Shown one piece after another: positions 1 through 6,435 of a stretch of 15,022 nucleotides of DNA. The stretch is from Hydrogenophaga sp. (GTDB lineage: Bacteria > Pseudomonadota > Gammaproteobacteria > Burkholderiales > Burkholderiaceae_C). The notes beneath the pieces are model-generated. The model was not told where the DNA came from. It saw nothing but the letters and a program-made list of their open reading frames with translations, and did no database searches. The number at the start of each line of letters is the position of its first letter. Position 1 is the first letter of the stretch. The position numbers and the translations under genes are program-made. The stretch is taken from assembly GCA_018335615.1 (NCBI GenBank), contig JAGXRS010000079.1:1-15022 (forward strand), read 5' to 3'.

Positions 1-80
1 GCGGCAGCTGGGGCGGGTGCGCCAGGCTGGAGCATGACGGCCCGGCGCCGGGTTTCGACGGCGTTGTGAGGCGGCGCGGT

Positions 81-947
81 TCAGCGATGCCGCACGCGCA
101 CACCCAGGGCGCCGCACACCGCGATCAGCGCCACCCCCAGCAAGGTCCACCGGTCCGGCGTGTAGCCGAACACGATCCAGCCGGCCAGGGTGGCAAAGCC
201 GATCTGCGCGTACATGTAGGGCGTGAGCAGCGAGGCCGGGGCGCGCCGGTAGGCCTGGATCATCACGTAGTGGCCCAGCGAGCCGAACACGCCCATCAGC
301 GCGACCAGCGCCCAGAGTTCCCAGGTGGCCATGGGCGCCCATGACCAGGGGAGCGCCAGTGTGCCGAACACCAGACCGGTGAGGCCGGTGTAGAAGTGCA
401 TGGTGCCGGGGTCCTCGGTCTTCACCATCTTGCTGGTGACGATCTGGTAGAGCGCGTTGATGAGCACCAGGGCCAGCGGCAGCAGCATGGCGCCCTGGAA
501 GTCGCTGCCCTTGGGGCGGATCACGATGAGCGCCCCCGCAAAGCCGCCGGCGATCAGCCACCAGGTGAGGGCGGGCACCCGCTCGCGCAGCAACGGCGCG
601 GCCAGCACCGTGATGGCCAGCGGCACCAGCATGAGGATGGCGGTGAAATCGCCCACCGGCACGAAGCGCAGGCTCATGTAGGCCACGGTGCCGGAGCAGA
701 CCATGAGCGCGCCGCGCAACAGCTGCCAGCCGGGGGCGCGGGTGTGGAACAGGGCCATGCGCTGGCTCGGCCACAGCAGGACCACGGTCATGCCGGTCTG
801 CACCACGAAGCGCAGCCACACGGCCATGAGCACCGGCACCACCGCACCCACGAACTGCGAGGTGGTGTCCAGCAGCGCGAAGCACAGCGTGGCGGTGACC
901 GCCAGCGCAATGCCCAGGGCCGGGCGGGGATAGGGGCCGGGCGTCAA
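81..947 (-). CDS. DMT-superfamily (EamA-type) inner-membrane permease
   Basis: The protein is a run of about ten hydrophobic helices arranged as two EamA halves, the pattern of drug/metabolite transporters that export small metabolites across the inner membrane. Motifs such as the first-half end PLLRERVPALTWWLIAGG and the second-half region ending PYMYAQIGFATLAGWIVFG match the family. The open frame continues upstream, but that part overlaps aroQ antisense-free in another frame and is not protein-like. There is no ATG before the first helices, so I choose TTG at 945-947, giving 288 residues, the usual DMT length. No good ribosome-binding site precedes this TTG, so the exact start is uncertain. 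It begins 26 bp after the aroQ stop and is probably co-transcribed with it. The substrate cannot be read from sequence; amino acids or aromatic intermediates are only guesses. Confidence 0.8.
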   Translation of the reverse strand: MTPGPYPRPALGIALAVTATLCFALLDTTSQFVGAVVPVLMAVWLRFVVQTGMTVVLLWPSQRMALFHTRAPGWQLLRGALMVCSGTVAYMSLRFVPVGDFTAILMLVPLAITVLAAPLLRERVPALTWWLIAGGFAGALIVIRPKGSDFQGAMLLPLALVLINALYQIVTSKMVKTEDPGTMHFYTGLTGLVFGTLALPWSWAPMATWELWALVALMGVFGSLGHYVMIQAYRRAPASLLTPYMYAQIGFATLAGWIVFGYTPDRWTLLGVALIAVCGALGVRVRHR

Positions 948-973
948 AACGGCGGGTGCGATGCCAAGAGCGC

Positions 974-1450
974 TCAGGCCGGGCGGGTGGCGGCCGAGTT
1001 CGTGAACTTGCGCACCAGGCCGTCCATGGCGATCAGGTAGCCGTCGACGCCGAAGCCCACCACGATGCCGGCCGCCACCGGCGACACCCAGGAGTGGTGG
1101 CGGAAGCTTTCCCGTGCGTGCACGTTGGAGATGTGGCATTCGATCACCGGCAGCGGGTCCACGCCCTTGATGGCGTCGTGCAGCGCGATCGAGGTGTGTG
1201 TGTACGCGCCCGGGTTGAACACCACGCCCAGCGCCTCGCCCGCCCGGTGCAGGCGGCCGTATTCGTGGATCTTGTCGATCAGCGCGCCTTCCCAGTTGCT
1301 CTGCAGGCACTCGACTTCATAGCCCAGTTGCTCGCCGTGGGCGCGGCAGAACGCCTCCACATCGGCCAGCGTGGTGTGGCCGTACTGGTCCGGCTCGCGC
1401 GTACCCAGCAGGTTGAGGTTCGGGCCGTTGAGGATCAGGATCTTTTTCAT
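974..1450 (-). CDS. aroQ: Type II 3-dehydroquinate dehydratase
   Basis: This 158-residue protein is a full-length type II dehydroquinase, the cytoplasmic dodecameric enzyme that dehydrates 3-dehydroquinate to 3-dehydroshikimate in the shikimate pathway, or in the reverse-fed quinate catabolic route. The N-terminal NGPNLNLLGTREPDQYG stretch carries the catalytic arginine (R18) and tyrosine (Y23) on the mobile lid. N79 and H85 lie in FNPGAYTHTS, and the ECHISN motif supplies E104 and H106; all are the expected active-site residues. The ATG at 1450 gives a canonical N-terminus. In many Burkholderiales the housekeeping aroQ lies next to accB and accC; here its neighbours are two DMT permeases, so this may be a second copy. 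Whether the genome has another aroQ cannot be seen. Confidence 0.96.
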   Translation of the reverse strand: MKKILILNGPNLNLLGTREPDQYGHTTLADVEAFCRAHGEQLGYEVECLQSNWEGALIDKIHEYGRLHRAGEALGVVFNPGAYTHTSIALHDAIKGVDPLPVIECHISNVHARESFRHHSWVSPVAAGIVVGFGVDGYLIAMDGLVRKFTNSAATRPA

Positions 1451-1505
1451 GGGGAGGCCTTGGTCAGCAGGGATGCCGTATTTTCGCCCGGGCGCGACTT
1501 GCGCT

Positions 1506-1527
1506 CACCGCGTCGCGTGCAGCGGTG
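1506..1527 (-). terminator. Weak hairpin downstream of the DMT gene
   Basis: CACCGC and GCGGTG form 6-bp arms around a 10-nt loop, just after the stop codon of the 1551-2441 permease and before aroQ. There is no T-run after it, so it would be at most a weak attenuating or RNA-stabilising hairpin. The remaining 100-bp gap between the two genes shows nothing else I can support. Confidence 0.2.
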
Positions 1528-1550
1528 TCGCGCGGGGCCGACTGTGAAGC

Positions 1551-2441
1551 TCAGGGCGCCGGGTCCACCACGGGGTTGCGGCGCAGTGGATTGAAGCCCG
1601 TCACCAGTGCCGTGGCCAGCAGCACCAGCGCGCCACCCGCGAAGATGCCGGGTGACAGCGCCTCGCCCAGGAACAGGTGGCCCCAGGTCACGCCGAAGAC
1701 CGGGATGAGGAACACCGGGCTCATGGCCGCCACCGGCGACACGTGGCGCATGATGCGCAGGTGCACCCAGTAGGCCAGGCCCGAGGTGACGACACCCAGC
1801 ACCACCATCGACAGCGTGGCCGGCAGCGTGAAGCGCGCCTGCGGCAGGGCCAGCGCCGCACCGGGCAGCAGCATCAGCATCGCCATGGCGTGCAGACCGG
1901 CCGCAATGGCCAGCGGCTGCATGTGGGTGGTGGCGCGTTTCATGAAGGGCGATGCCAGGCCGTAGCAAGCGGCGGCCGCCACACAGGCCAGGGCGGCCAG
2001 CACGGTGGTGGTGGTCGGCTGCACCGGGCCCAGCCGCACGATCAGGCCCACGCCCGCAAAGCCGGCCAGGCAGCCCAGCAGCTTGCGCGCGGTGAGCGTG
2101 TCTTCCTTGAACCACGCGGCCGAGAGCGTGCCGAACAGCACCGCCGTGGTGTTGAGCAGCGCGCTGTAGCCCGCGGGCAGGTGCAGCGCCGCCCAGGAGA
2201 ACAGCACGAAGGGCGCGGCCACGGTGAGAAAACCCAGAAAGGAGAGTTCGCGCCAGTGCCGCCACGGCCAGTCGTGCCGCAGCGCGCGCATCACCACCGC
2301 TAACGTGAGCGTGGCCAGCACCACGCGCAGCCCCGCCAGCACCCAGGGGCCCAGCGCCGGGCTGGCGATGCGCAGGAACAGGAAGGACGCGCCCCACAGG
2401 GCAGAGAGAAACAGCAGCTGGAAGAAATGTCGGGTTTGCAC
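1551..2441 (-). CDS. DMT-superfamily (EamA-type) permease
   Basis: The 296-residue product is a typical EamA/RhaT-type transporter with about ten transmembrane segments in two homologous halves. The N-terminus (LLFLSALWGASFLFLRIA) is the family's characteristic first helix with the WG.SF motif, and the end of the first half shows the GYSALLNTTAVLFGTLSAAWFKED pattern, in which the acidic residue follows helix four. The start is GTG at 2439-2441; no suitable in-frame ATG lies nearby. It is 159 bp downstream of the lyase gene of the catabolic operon and on the same strand, so it could be read through from that operon or have its own promoter. It shares only family membership with the permease at 81-947. 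Substrate is unknown; export of an organic acid or amino acid is an inference. Confidence 0.88.
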   Translation of the reverse strand: MQTRHFFQLLFLSALWGASFLFLRIASPALGPWVLAGLRVVLATLTLAVVMRALRHDWPWRHWRELSFLGFLTVAAPFVLFSWAALHLPAGYSALLNTTAVLFGTLSAAWFKEDTLTARKLLGCLAGFAGVGLIVRLGPVQPTTTTVLAALACVAAAACYGLASPFMKRATTHMQPLAIAAGLHAMAMLMLLPGAALALPQARFTLPATLSMVVLGVVTSGLAYWVHLRIMRHVSPVAAMSPVFLIPVFGVTWGHLFLGEALSPGIFAGGALVLLATALVTGFNPLRRNPVVDPAP

Positions 2442-2561
2442 CGCTGCGATTGTGCGGCTGCCACGCGTGGGCTGCTGTCGTGTGCCGGACGAGGGCGGGG
2501 CCGGGCAGGGCGCGGCCTGCGCCGGCCAGAGGGATGAACCCCCTGGTTGGTGTGAACGCTA

Positions 2562-2576
2562 GGCCGCTCACCGGCC
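2562..2576 (-). terminator. Small dyad after the lyase gene
   Basis: GGCCG and CGGCC are separated by five bases, 25-39 bp past the stop of the lyase gene. No T-run follows, so termination is doubtful. It is the only hairpin of note in the 159-bp gap before the DMT gene, and it would mark the end of the five-gene operon if functional. Confidence 0.2.
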
Positions 2577-2600
2577 GTGCAAGGCCCGGGGTACGCAGGA

Positions 2601-3587
2601 TCAGACGGCTGCCCGGCCCGCTGCCCGTGCGGCGATGGCTGCGAAGTCCGCCGGCAGCGGGTGCAGGTCCAGGCGCCGGCCCGCCTTGAGCACCTGGCTG
2701 GGCACGTCGTGGCCGATCAGCCCTGGCAGGCGGGCGGCGGCGGCCAGCAGGCGCTCCAGGTCCACACCGGTGTCGTAGCCCATCAGGGCCAGCGCGTGGG
2801 CGATTTCCTCGGTGCACACATTGCCGGACGCACCCGGCGCGTAGGGGCAGCCGCCGATGCCGCCGACCGAGGCGTCGAAGCGGTCGGCGCCGGCGTCGAT
2901 GGCCGCCAGCACATTGGCCAGGCCCATGCCCCGGGTGTTGTGGAAGTGCAGGGTGAGCTCGGTGTCGGGCCAGCGCTCGCGGAACGCCCGGGTGAGGGCG
3001 TTCACCTGCGAGGGGAAGGCCATGCCCGTGGTGTCGCACAGGGTCACGCCGCGGGCGCCGAGTTCTTCCACGTAGCGGCGGCACCAGTCCAGCACCACGG
3101 GTGTGGGTACATCGCCTTCCATGGGGCAGCCGAAGGCGCAGGACAGCGACACATTGATGGCCACCCCGCTCGAGCGCACGGCCTGCGCGACCTCCGCCAG
3201 CGCGGCGAAGGACTGGGCGCGCGTCATGCGCAGGTTGGACAGGTTGTGGCTCTCGCTGGCCGACATGACCAGGTTCAGCTCGTCGGCGCGCGACTCCACG
3301 GCACGCTCGGCGCCGCGCACATTGGGCACCAGGGCGCTGTAGACCACGCCGGGGGCACGGCGGATCTCCCGCAGCACCTGTTCGGCATCGCGCAGCGCGG
3401 GGATGGCCTTGGGCGAGACGAAGGCCGTCACTTCGATCTTGGACAGGCCGGCGTCGGACAGGGCATTCACCAGCGCGATCTTCTGGTCCGTCTCCACGAA
3501 GGCCGACTCGGCCTGCAGCCCGTCGCGTGTGCCCACCTCCTGCAGGTGGATGCGGCGCCCGGCGCCCTGCCAAAGCGATGCACTCAT
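2601..3587 (-). CDS. HMG-CoA lyase-like acyl-CoA aldol lyase
   Basis: This 328-residue TIM-barrel enzyme belongs to the HMG-CoA lyase group of the DRE-TIM metallolyases, which cleave a CoA thioester with a tertiary alcohol into acetyl-CoA and an oxoacid. The opening EVGTRDGLQ gives the catalytic R21 and D22, E52 lies in IEVTAFVSP, the metal-binding histidines are H214 and H216 in HFHNTRG, and the signature GGCPYAPGASGNVCTE carries the catalytic C247 and N256. All key residues are present, so the enzyme should be active. Length fits bacterial HMG-CoA lyases of roughly 300-330 residues. Its ATG overlaps the stop of the CoA-transferase gene by 4 bp (ATGA), implying translational coupling. In this operon a CoA ester made by that transferase is the likely substrate; citramalyl-CoA or a related malyl-CoA is more plausible than HMG-CoA, but this is inference. 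Confidence 0.9.
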   Translation of the reverse strand: MSASLWQGAGRRIHLQEVGTRDGLQAESAFVETDQKIALVNALSDAGLSKIEVTAFVSPKAIPALRDAEQVLREIRRAPGVVYSALVPNVRGAERAVESRADELNLVMSASESHNLSNLRMTRAQSFAALAEVAQAVRSSGVAINVSLSCAFGCPMEGDVPTPVVLDWCRRYVEELGARGVTLCDTTGMAFPSQVNALTRAFRERWPDTELTLHFHNTRGMGLANVLAAIDAGADRFDASVGGIGGCPYAPGASGNVCTEEIAHALALMGYDTGVDLERLLAAAARLPGLIGHDVPSQVLKAGRRLDLHPLPADFAAIAARAAGRAAV

Positions 3588-4786
3588 GCCACCACCTTCG
3601 ATTCGCGCAGCTGTGCAATGGCCTGCGCGTCCAGGCCCAGTTCGCCCAGCACGGCATCGGTGTCCTCGCCCAGCCGGGGCGAGGCGCTGCGCACCTGGCC
3701 GGGCGTGCCCAGCAGCTTGGGCACCACGCCGGGCACCTCGATCTGGTGGCCGTCGCGGGTGGTCTGGGTCAGGATCATGTCGCGGGCGCGGTAGTGCGGG
3801 TCTTCGACGATGTCCTTGGCCGTGTACACGCGCCCGGCGGGCACGCGGGCTTCGCCCAGGGCGGCCAGCACCTCGGTGGAGCTGCGCGTGCGCGTCCAGG
3901 CCTCGATGGCGGCGTCCAGTTCCTGGACCCGGCTGACGCGCCCGGCGTTGTTGGCCAGGCCGGGGTCGTTGCCCAGGTCGTCCCGCCCGATCAGCTGCAT
4001 CAGCCGGCGGAAGATGCTGTCGCCGTTGCCGGCGATGAGCACCACGCCGTCCTGGCAGCGGTAGGCATTCGAGGGCGCGATGCCCGGCAGCGCCGAGCCC
4101 GCGGGCTCGCGGATCGCGCCAAAGGCGCTGTATTCCGGGATCAGGCTTTCCATCACGTTGAACACCGCTTCGTTCAGCGCCACGTCAATCACCTGGCCCT
4201 TGCCCCCGTGCACGTTGCGGTGGTGCAGGGCGGTGAGCACCCCGATGGTGCCGTGCAGCGCCGCCAGCGTGTCGCCAATGGAAATGCCGCAGCGCACCGG
4301 CACCTGGCCGGGCTCGCCGGTGAGGTGGCGCAGGCCCCCCATGGCTTCGCCAATGGCGCCAAAGCCGGGCAGGTCGCGGTAGGGCCCGGTCTGCCCATAG
4401 CCCGAGATGCGCAGCATCACCAGGCCGGGGTTGTCGCGCGAGAGCGTTTCGTAGTCCATGCCCCAGCCCTCCATCGTGCCGGGGCGGAAGTTCTCCACCA
4501 GCACGTCGGCCTGGGCGATCAGCTGGCGGGCGATGGCCTGGCCCTCGGGGTGGCGCAGGTCCAGCGCGATCGAGCGCTTGTTGCGCGACTGCACCTGCCA
4601 CCACACCGAGGTGCCGTCCTGCAGCAGGCGCCAGTTGCGCAGCGGGTCCCCCGTGCCCGGCGGCTCGATCTTGATGACGTCGGCGCCGAAGTCGCCCAGC
4701 GTCTTGCCGACGAAGGGGCCGGCAATGAGCTGGCCCATCTCGATGACGCGCAGCCCCTGCAGGGCGCCTGGCTGAAGTGGTGGCAT
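3584..4786 (-). CDS. Class III (CaiB/BaiF) CoA-transferase
   Basis: The 400-residue product is a full-length family III CoA-transferase, a cytoplasmic interlocked dimer that moves CoA from a donor thioester to a carboxylic acid. The N-terminal Rossmann part has GPFVGKTLGDFGADVIKIEPP and the RNKRSIALDL stretch (68-77) typical of the family. The catalytic aspartate that forms the mixed anhydride is expected at D172 in the GISIGDTLAALHG motif, equivalent to the GD motif of formyl-CoA transferase. The ATG at 4786 follows a GGGAGA ribosome-binding site and starts 20 bp after the receptor gene stops. Overlap with the lyase gene says that the two products work together. The acceptor is probably the hydroxydicarboxylate made by the LeuCD-like pair, with succinyl-CoA or acetyl-CoA as donor; neither can be read from the sequence. 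Confidence 0.93.
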   Translation of the reverse strand: MPPLQPGALQGLRVIEMGQLIAGPFVGKTLGDFGADVIKIEPPGTGDPLRNWRLLQDGTSVWWQVQSRNKRSIALDLRHPEGQAIARQLIAQADVLVENFRPGTMEGWGMDYETLSRDNPGLVMLRISGYGQTGPYRDLPGFGAIGEAMGGLRHLTGEPGQVPVRCGISIGDTLAALHGTIGVLTALHHRNVHGGKGQVIDVALNEAVFNVMESLIPEYSAFGAIREPAGSALPGIAPSNAYRCQDGVVLIAGNGDSIFRRLMQLIGRDDLGNDPGLANNAGRVSRVQELDAAIEAWTRTRSSTEVLAALGEARVPAGRVYTAKDIVEDPHYRARDMILTQTTRDGHQIEVPGVVPKLLGTPGQVRSASPRLGEDTDAVLGELGLDAQAIAQLRESKVVA

Positions 4787-4806
4787 GGTCAAGGCGGGTC
4801 TCCCGT

Positions 4807-5772
4807 TCAGTCGATGGTGGCGCCGGATTCCTTGACGATGCGGGCCCAGCGCGGCAGGTCTTCCCGCACCAGCTGGGCGAACTGTTCCGGCGTGGACTTG
4901 AAGGGCTCGCAGCCGACGGCGGCCAGTCGCTCCTGCACCTCCGTGGAATCCAGCGCCTTGGCGATCTCGGCGTTCAGCTGCGTGATGATGGCGCGCGGCG
5001 TGCCGGCCGGTGCGAACACACCGTACCACGGCGTCGCGCCGAAGCCGGGCACCGTTTCACCAATGGTGGGGGCGTCCACCGCCGGCAGGCGCTTGGGGTT
5101 GACCACACCCAGCACCTTCATGCGGCCCGAGCGGATGAAGGAGATGGAAGACGGCAGGCTCTGCACCGACACCTGCACCTGGCCGGCCACCAGGTCGGTG
5201 GCGGCAGCGGCGGCGCCCTTGTAAGGCACGTGCGTCAAGTTGATGTCCGTCGCCTTGCCCAGCATCTCGCCGATCAGGTGGTTCAGCGTGCCGTTGCCGG
5301 CCGAGCCGATGTTGATCTTGCCCGGCTGCTGCTTGGCCAGCGCCACCAGTTCGGCGACGTTCTTGGCGGGGAAGGCCGGGTGGGCCACCAGCACGTAGCC
5401 GGCCGTGGCCACACTGCCCACGGCTTCGAAATCCTTCAGCGGGTCGAAGCCCGTGCTCCTGTACAGCGAGGGGTTGATGACCATGGAGCTGTCGGCGGTC
5501 AGGATCAGCGTGTAGCCGTCCGGGCGGCTCTTGGCTGCGGCCACGGTGCCGATGTTGCCGCCGGCGCCCACGCGGTTTTCCACCACGACGTTCTGGCCGA
5601 GCTGCTCGCCCAGCTTCTGCGCGATCACGCGCGCGATGGTGTCGTTGGCGCCGCCGGCGGCGTGGGGCACGATCAGGGTGATGGGCCGGTTGGGGTACCG
5701 GTCCTGCGACAGGGCGGGAACTGCGGCCAGCGACAGGGCCAGGGCCAGCAGGGTGCGGCGTTTGGTGAACAT
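4807..5772 (-). CDS. Bug/TctC-family periplasmic substrate-binding protein
   Basis: This 321-residue protein has a Sec signal peptide (twin basic start MFTKRR, hydrophobic core, likely cleavage after ALS at about residue 22), followed by YPNRPITLIVPHAAGG, the hallmark start of mature Bug (Bordetella uptake gene) receptors. Further family motifs are the VENRVGAGGNIGT loop and the PDGYTLILT strand. Bug proteins bind carboxylates or amino acids in the periplasm and hand them to TctAB-type tripartite tricarboxylate transporters; many are orphans without adjacent membrane genes, as here. An AGAGGAGA ribosome-binding site sits just before the ATG. The gene lies between leuD-like (24-bp gap) and the CoA-transferase gene (20-bp gap), so it is part of the operon and probably captures or senses the substrate degraded by its neighbours. 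Confidence 0.94.
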   Translation of the reverse strand: MFTKRRTLLALALSLAAVPALSQDRYPNRPITLIVPHAAGGANDTIARVIAQKLGEQLGQNVVVENRVGAGGNIGTVAAAKSRPDGYTLILTADSSMVINPSLYRSTGFDPLKDFEAVGSVATAGYVLVAHPAFPAKNVAELVALAKQQPGKINIGSAGNGTLNHLIGEMLGKATDINLTHVPYKGAAAAATDLVAGQVQVSVQSLPSSISFIRSGRMKVLGVVNPKRLPAVDAPTIGETVPGFGATPWYGVFAPAGTPRAIITQLNAEIAKALDSTEVQERLAAVGCEPFKSTPEQFAQLVREDLPRWARIVKESGATID

Positions 5773-5796
5773 GGTTTGTCTCCTCTTGGGGGTGGG

Positions 5797-6435
5797 TCAG
5801 TTGAAAAGCCAGGGGCTGGCCAGGCGGTGTTGCGCCTCAAAGGCGCGGATGCGGGTTGTCTTCTGCAGGGTCAGGCCGATGTCGTCCAGGCCCTGGATCA
5901 GGCGCTGCTTGCGCGAGGCGTCGATGTCGAAGCGGGTGCACTGGCCCGTGGAGGAGCGCAGGGTCTGCGCCGGCAGGTCCACGCTCAGCGTGAAACCGGG
6001 GTGGTCGTGCACGGCCTGGAACAGCTGGTCGATCAGGGCGGTCGGCAGCACGATGGGCAGCAGGCCGTTCTTGAAGCAGTTGTTGAAGAAGATGTCGGCG
6101 AAGCTGGGGGCCAGCAGCACGCGGATGCCATGGTCGGCCAGTGCCCAGACCGCGTGCTCGCGGCTGGAGCCGCAGCCGAAGTTCTCGCGTGTCAGCAGGA
6201 TTTGCGCACCCGCGTAGCGGGCCTGGTTCAGGGAGAAGGCCGGGTTGCGCGGCCGCCCGGACACGTCCTGCCCCGGCTCGCCGCGGTCCAGGTAGCGCCA
6301 CTCGTCGAACAGGTTGTCGCCAAACCCGGTGCGGCTGATGGACTTCATGAACTGCTTGGGGATCAGCGCGTCGGTGTCCACGTTGGCCCGGTCCACGGGC
6401 ACCACCAGCGATTGCAGTTGGTCGAAGGGTTTCAT
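5797..6435 (-). CDS. leuD: LeuD-like small subunit of an isopropylmalate dehydratase-family hydro-lyase
   Basis: The 212-residue product has the swivelling small-subunit domain of aconitase-family hydro-lyases. Residues 13-30 (PVDRANVDTDALIPKQFM) and the GCGSSREHA motif at 87-95 are the expected substrate-contact elements, and the length matches bacterial LeuD. The ATG is preceded by a strong AGGAGA site inside the end of leuC, and the two genes overlap by 4 bp (ATGA), so the two subunits are made together. In leucine synthesis this pair interconverts 2- and 3-isopropylmalate. Here the neighbours are uptake, CoA-transfer and cleavage genes rather than leuA or leuB, so a catabolic role on a related unsaturated or hydroxy dicarboxylate is more likely. 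The symbol denotes family only. Confidence 0.92.
   Translation of the reverse strand: MKPFDQLQSLVVPVDRANVDTDALIPKQFMKSISRTGFGDNLFDEWRYLDRGEPGQDVSGRPRNPAFSLNQARYAGAQILLTRENFGCGSSREHAVWALADHGIRVLLAPSFADIFFNNCFKNGLLPIVLPTALIDQLFQAVHDHPGFTLSVDLPAQTLRSSTGQCTRFDIDASRKQRLIQGLDDIGLTLQKTTRIRAFEAQHRLASPWLFN

Noticed and set aside
1..80. Possible start of another minus-strand gene (ATG at 33-35) and a 12-bp palindrome at 41-52
   Set aside because: Only 11 codons are visible, no ribosome-binding site precedes the ATG, and the palindrome has no T-run, so neither a gene nor a terminator can be supported.
2442..2600. TTGCAC and TAGCGT as a promoter for the DMT gene
   Set aside because: The spacer is only 15 bp and the hexamers are weak; I cannot separate it from chance.
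2601..3587. Assignment as the leucine-degradation HMG-CoA lyase (mvaB/liuE)
   Set aside because: No isovaleryl-CoA dehydrogenase, methylcrotonyl-CoA carboxylase or methylglutaconyl-CoA hydratase gene is nearby; the coupled CoA-transferase argues for another substrate.
1447..3657. Minus-strand open frame of 736 codons
   Set aside because: It overlaps the lyase and DMT genes in another frame on the same strand and looks like low-complexity shadow translation.
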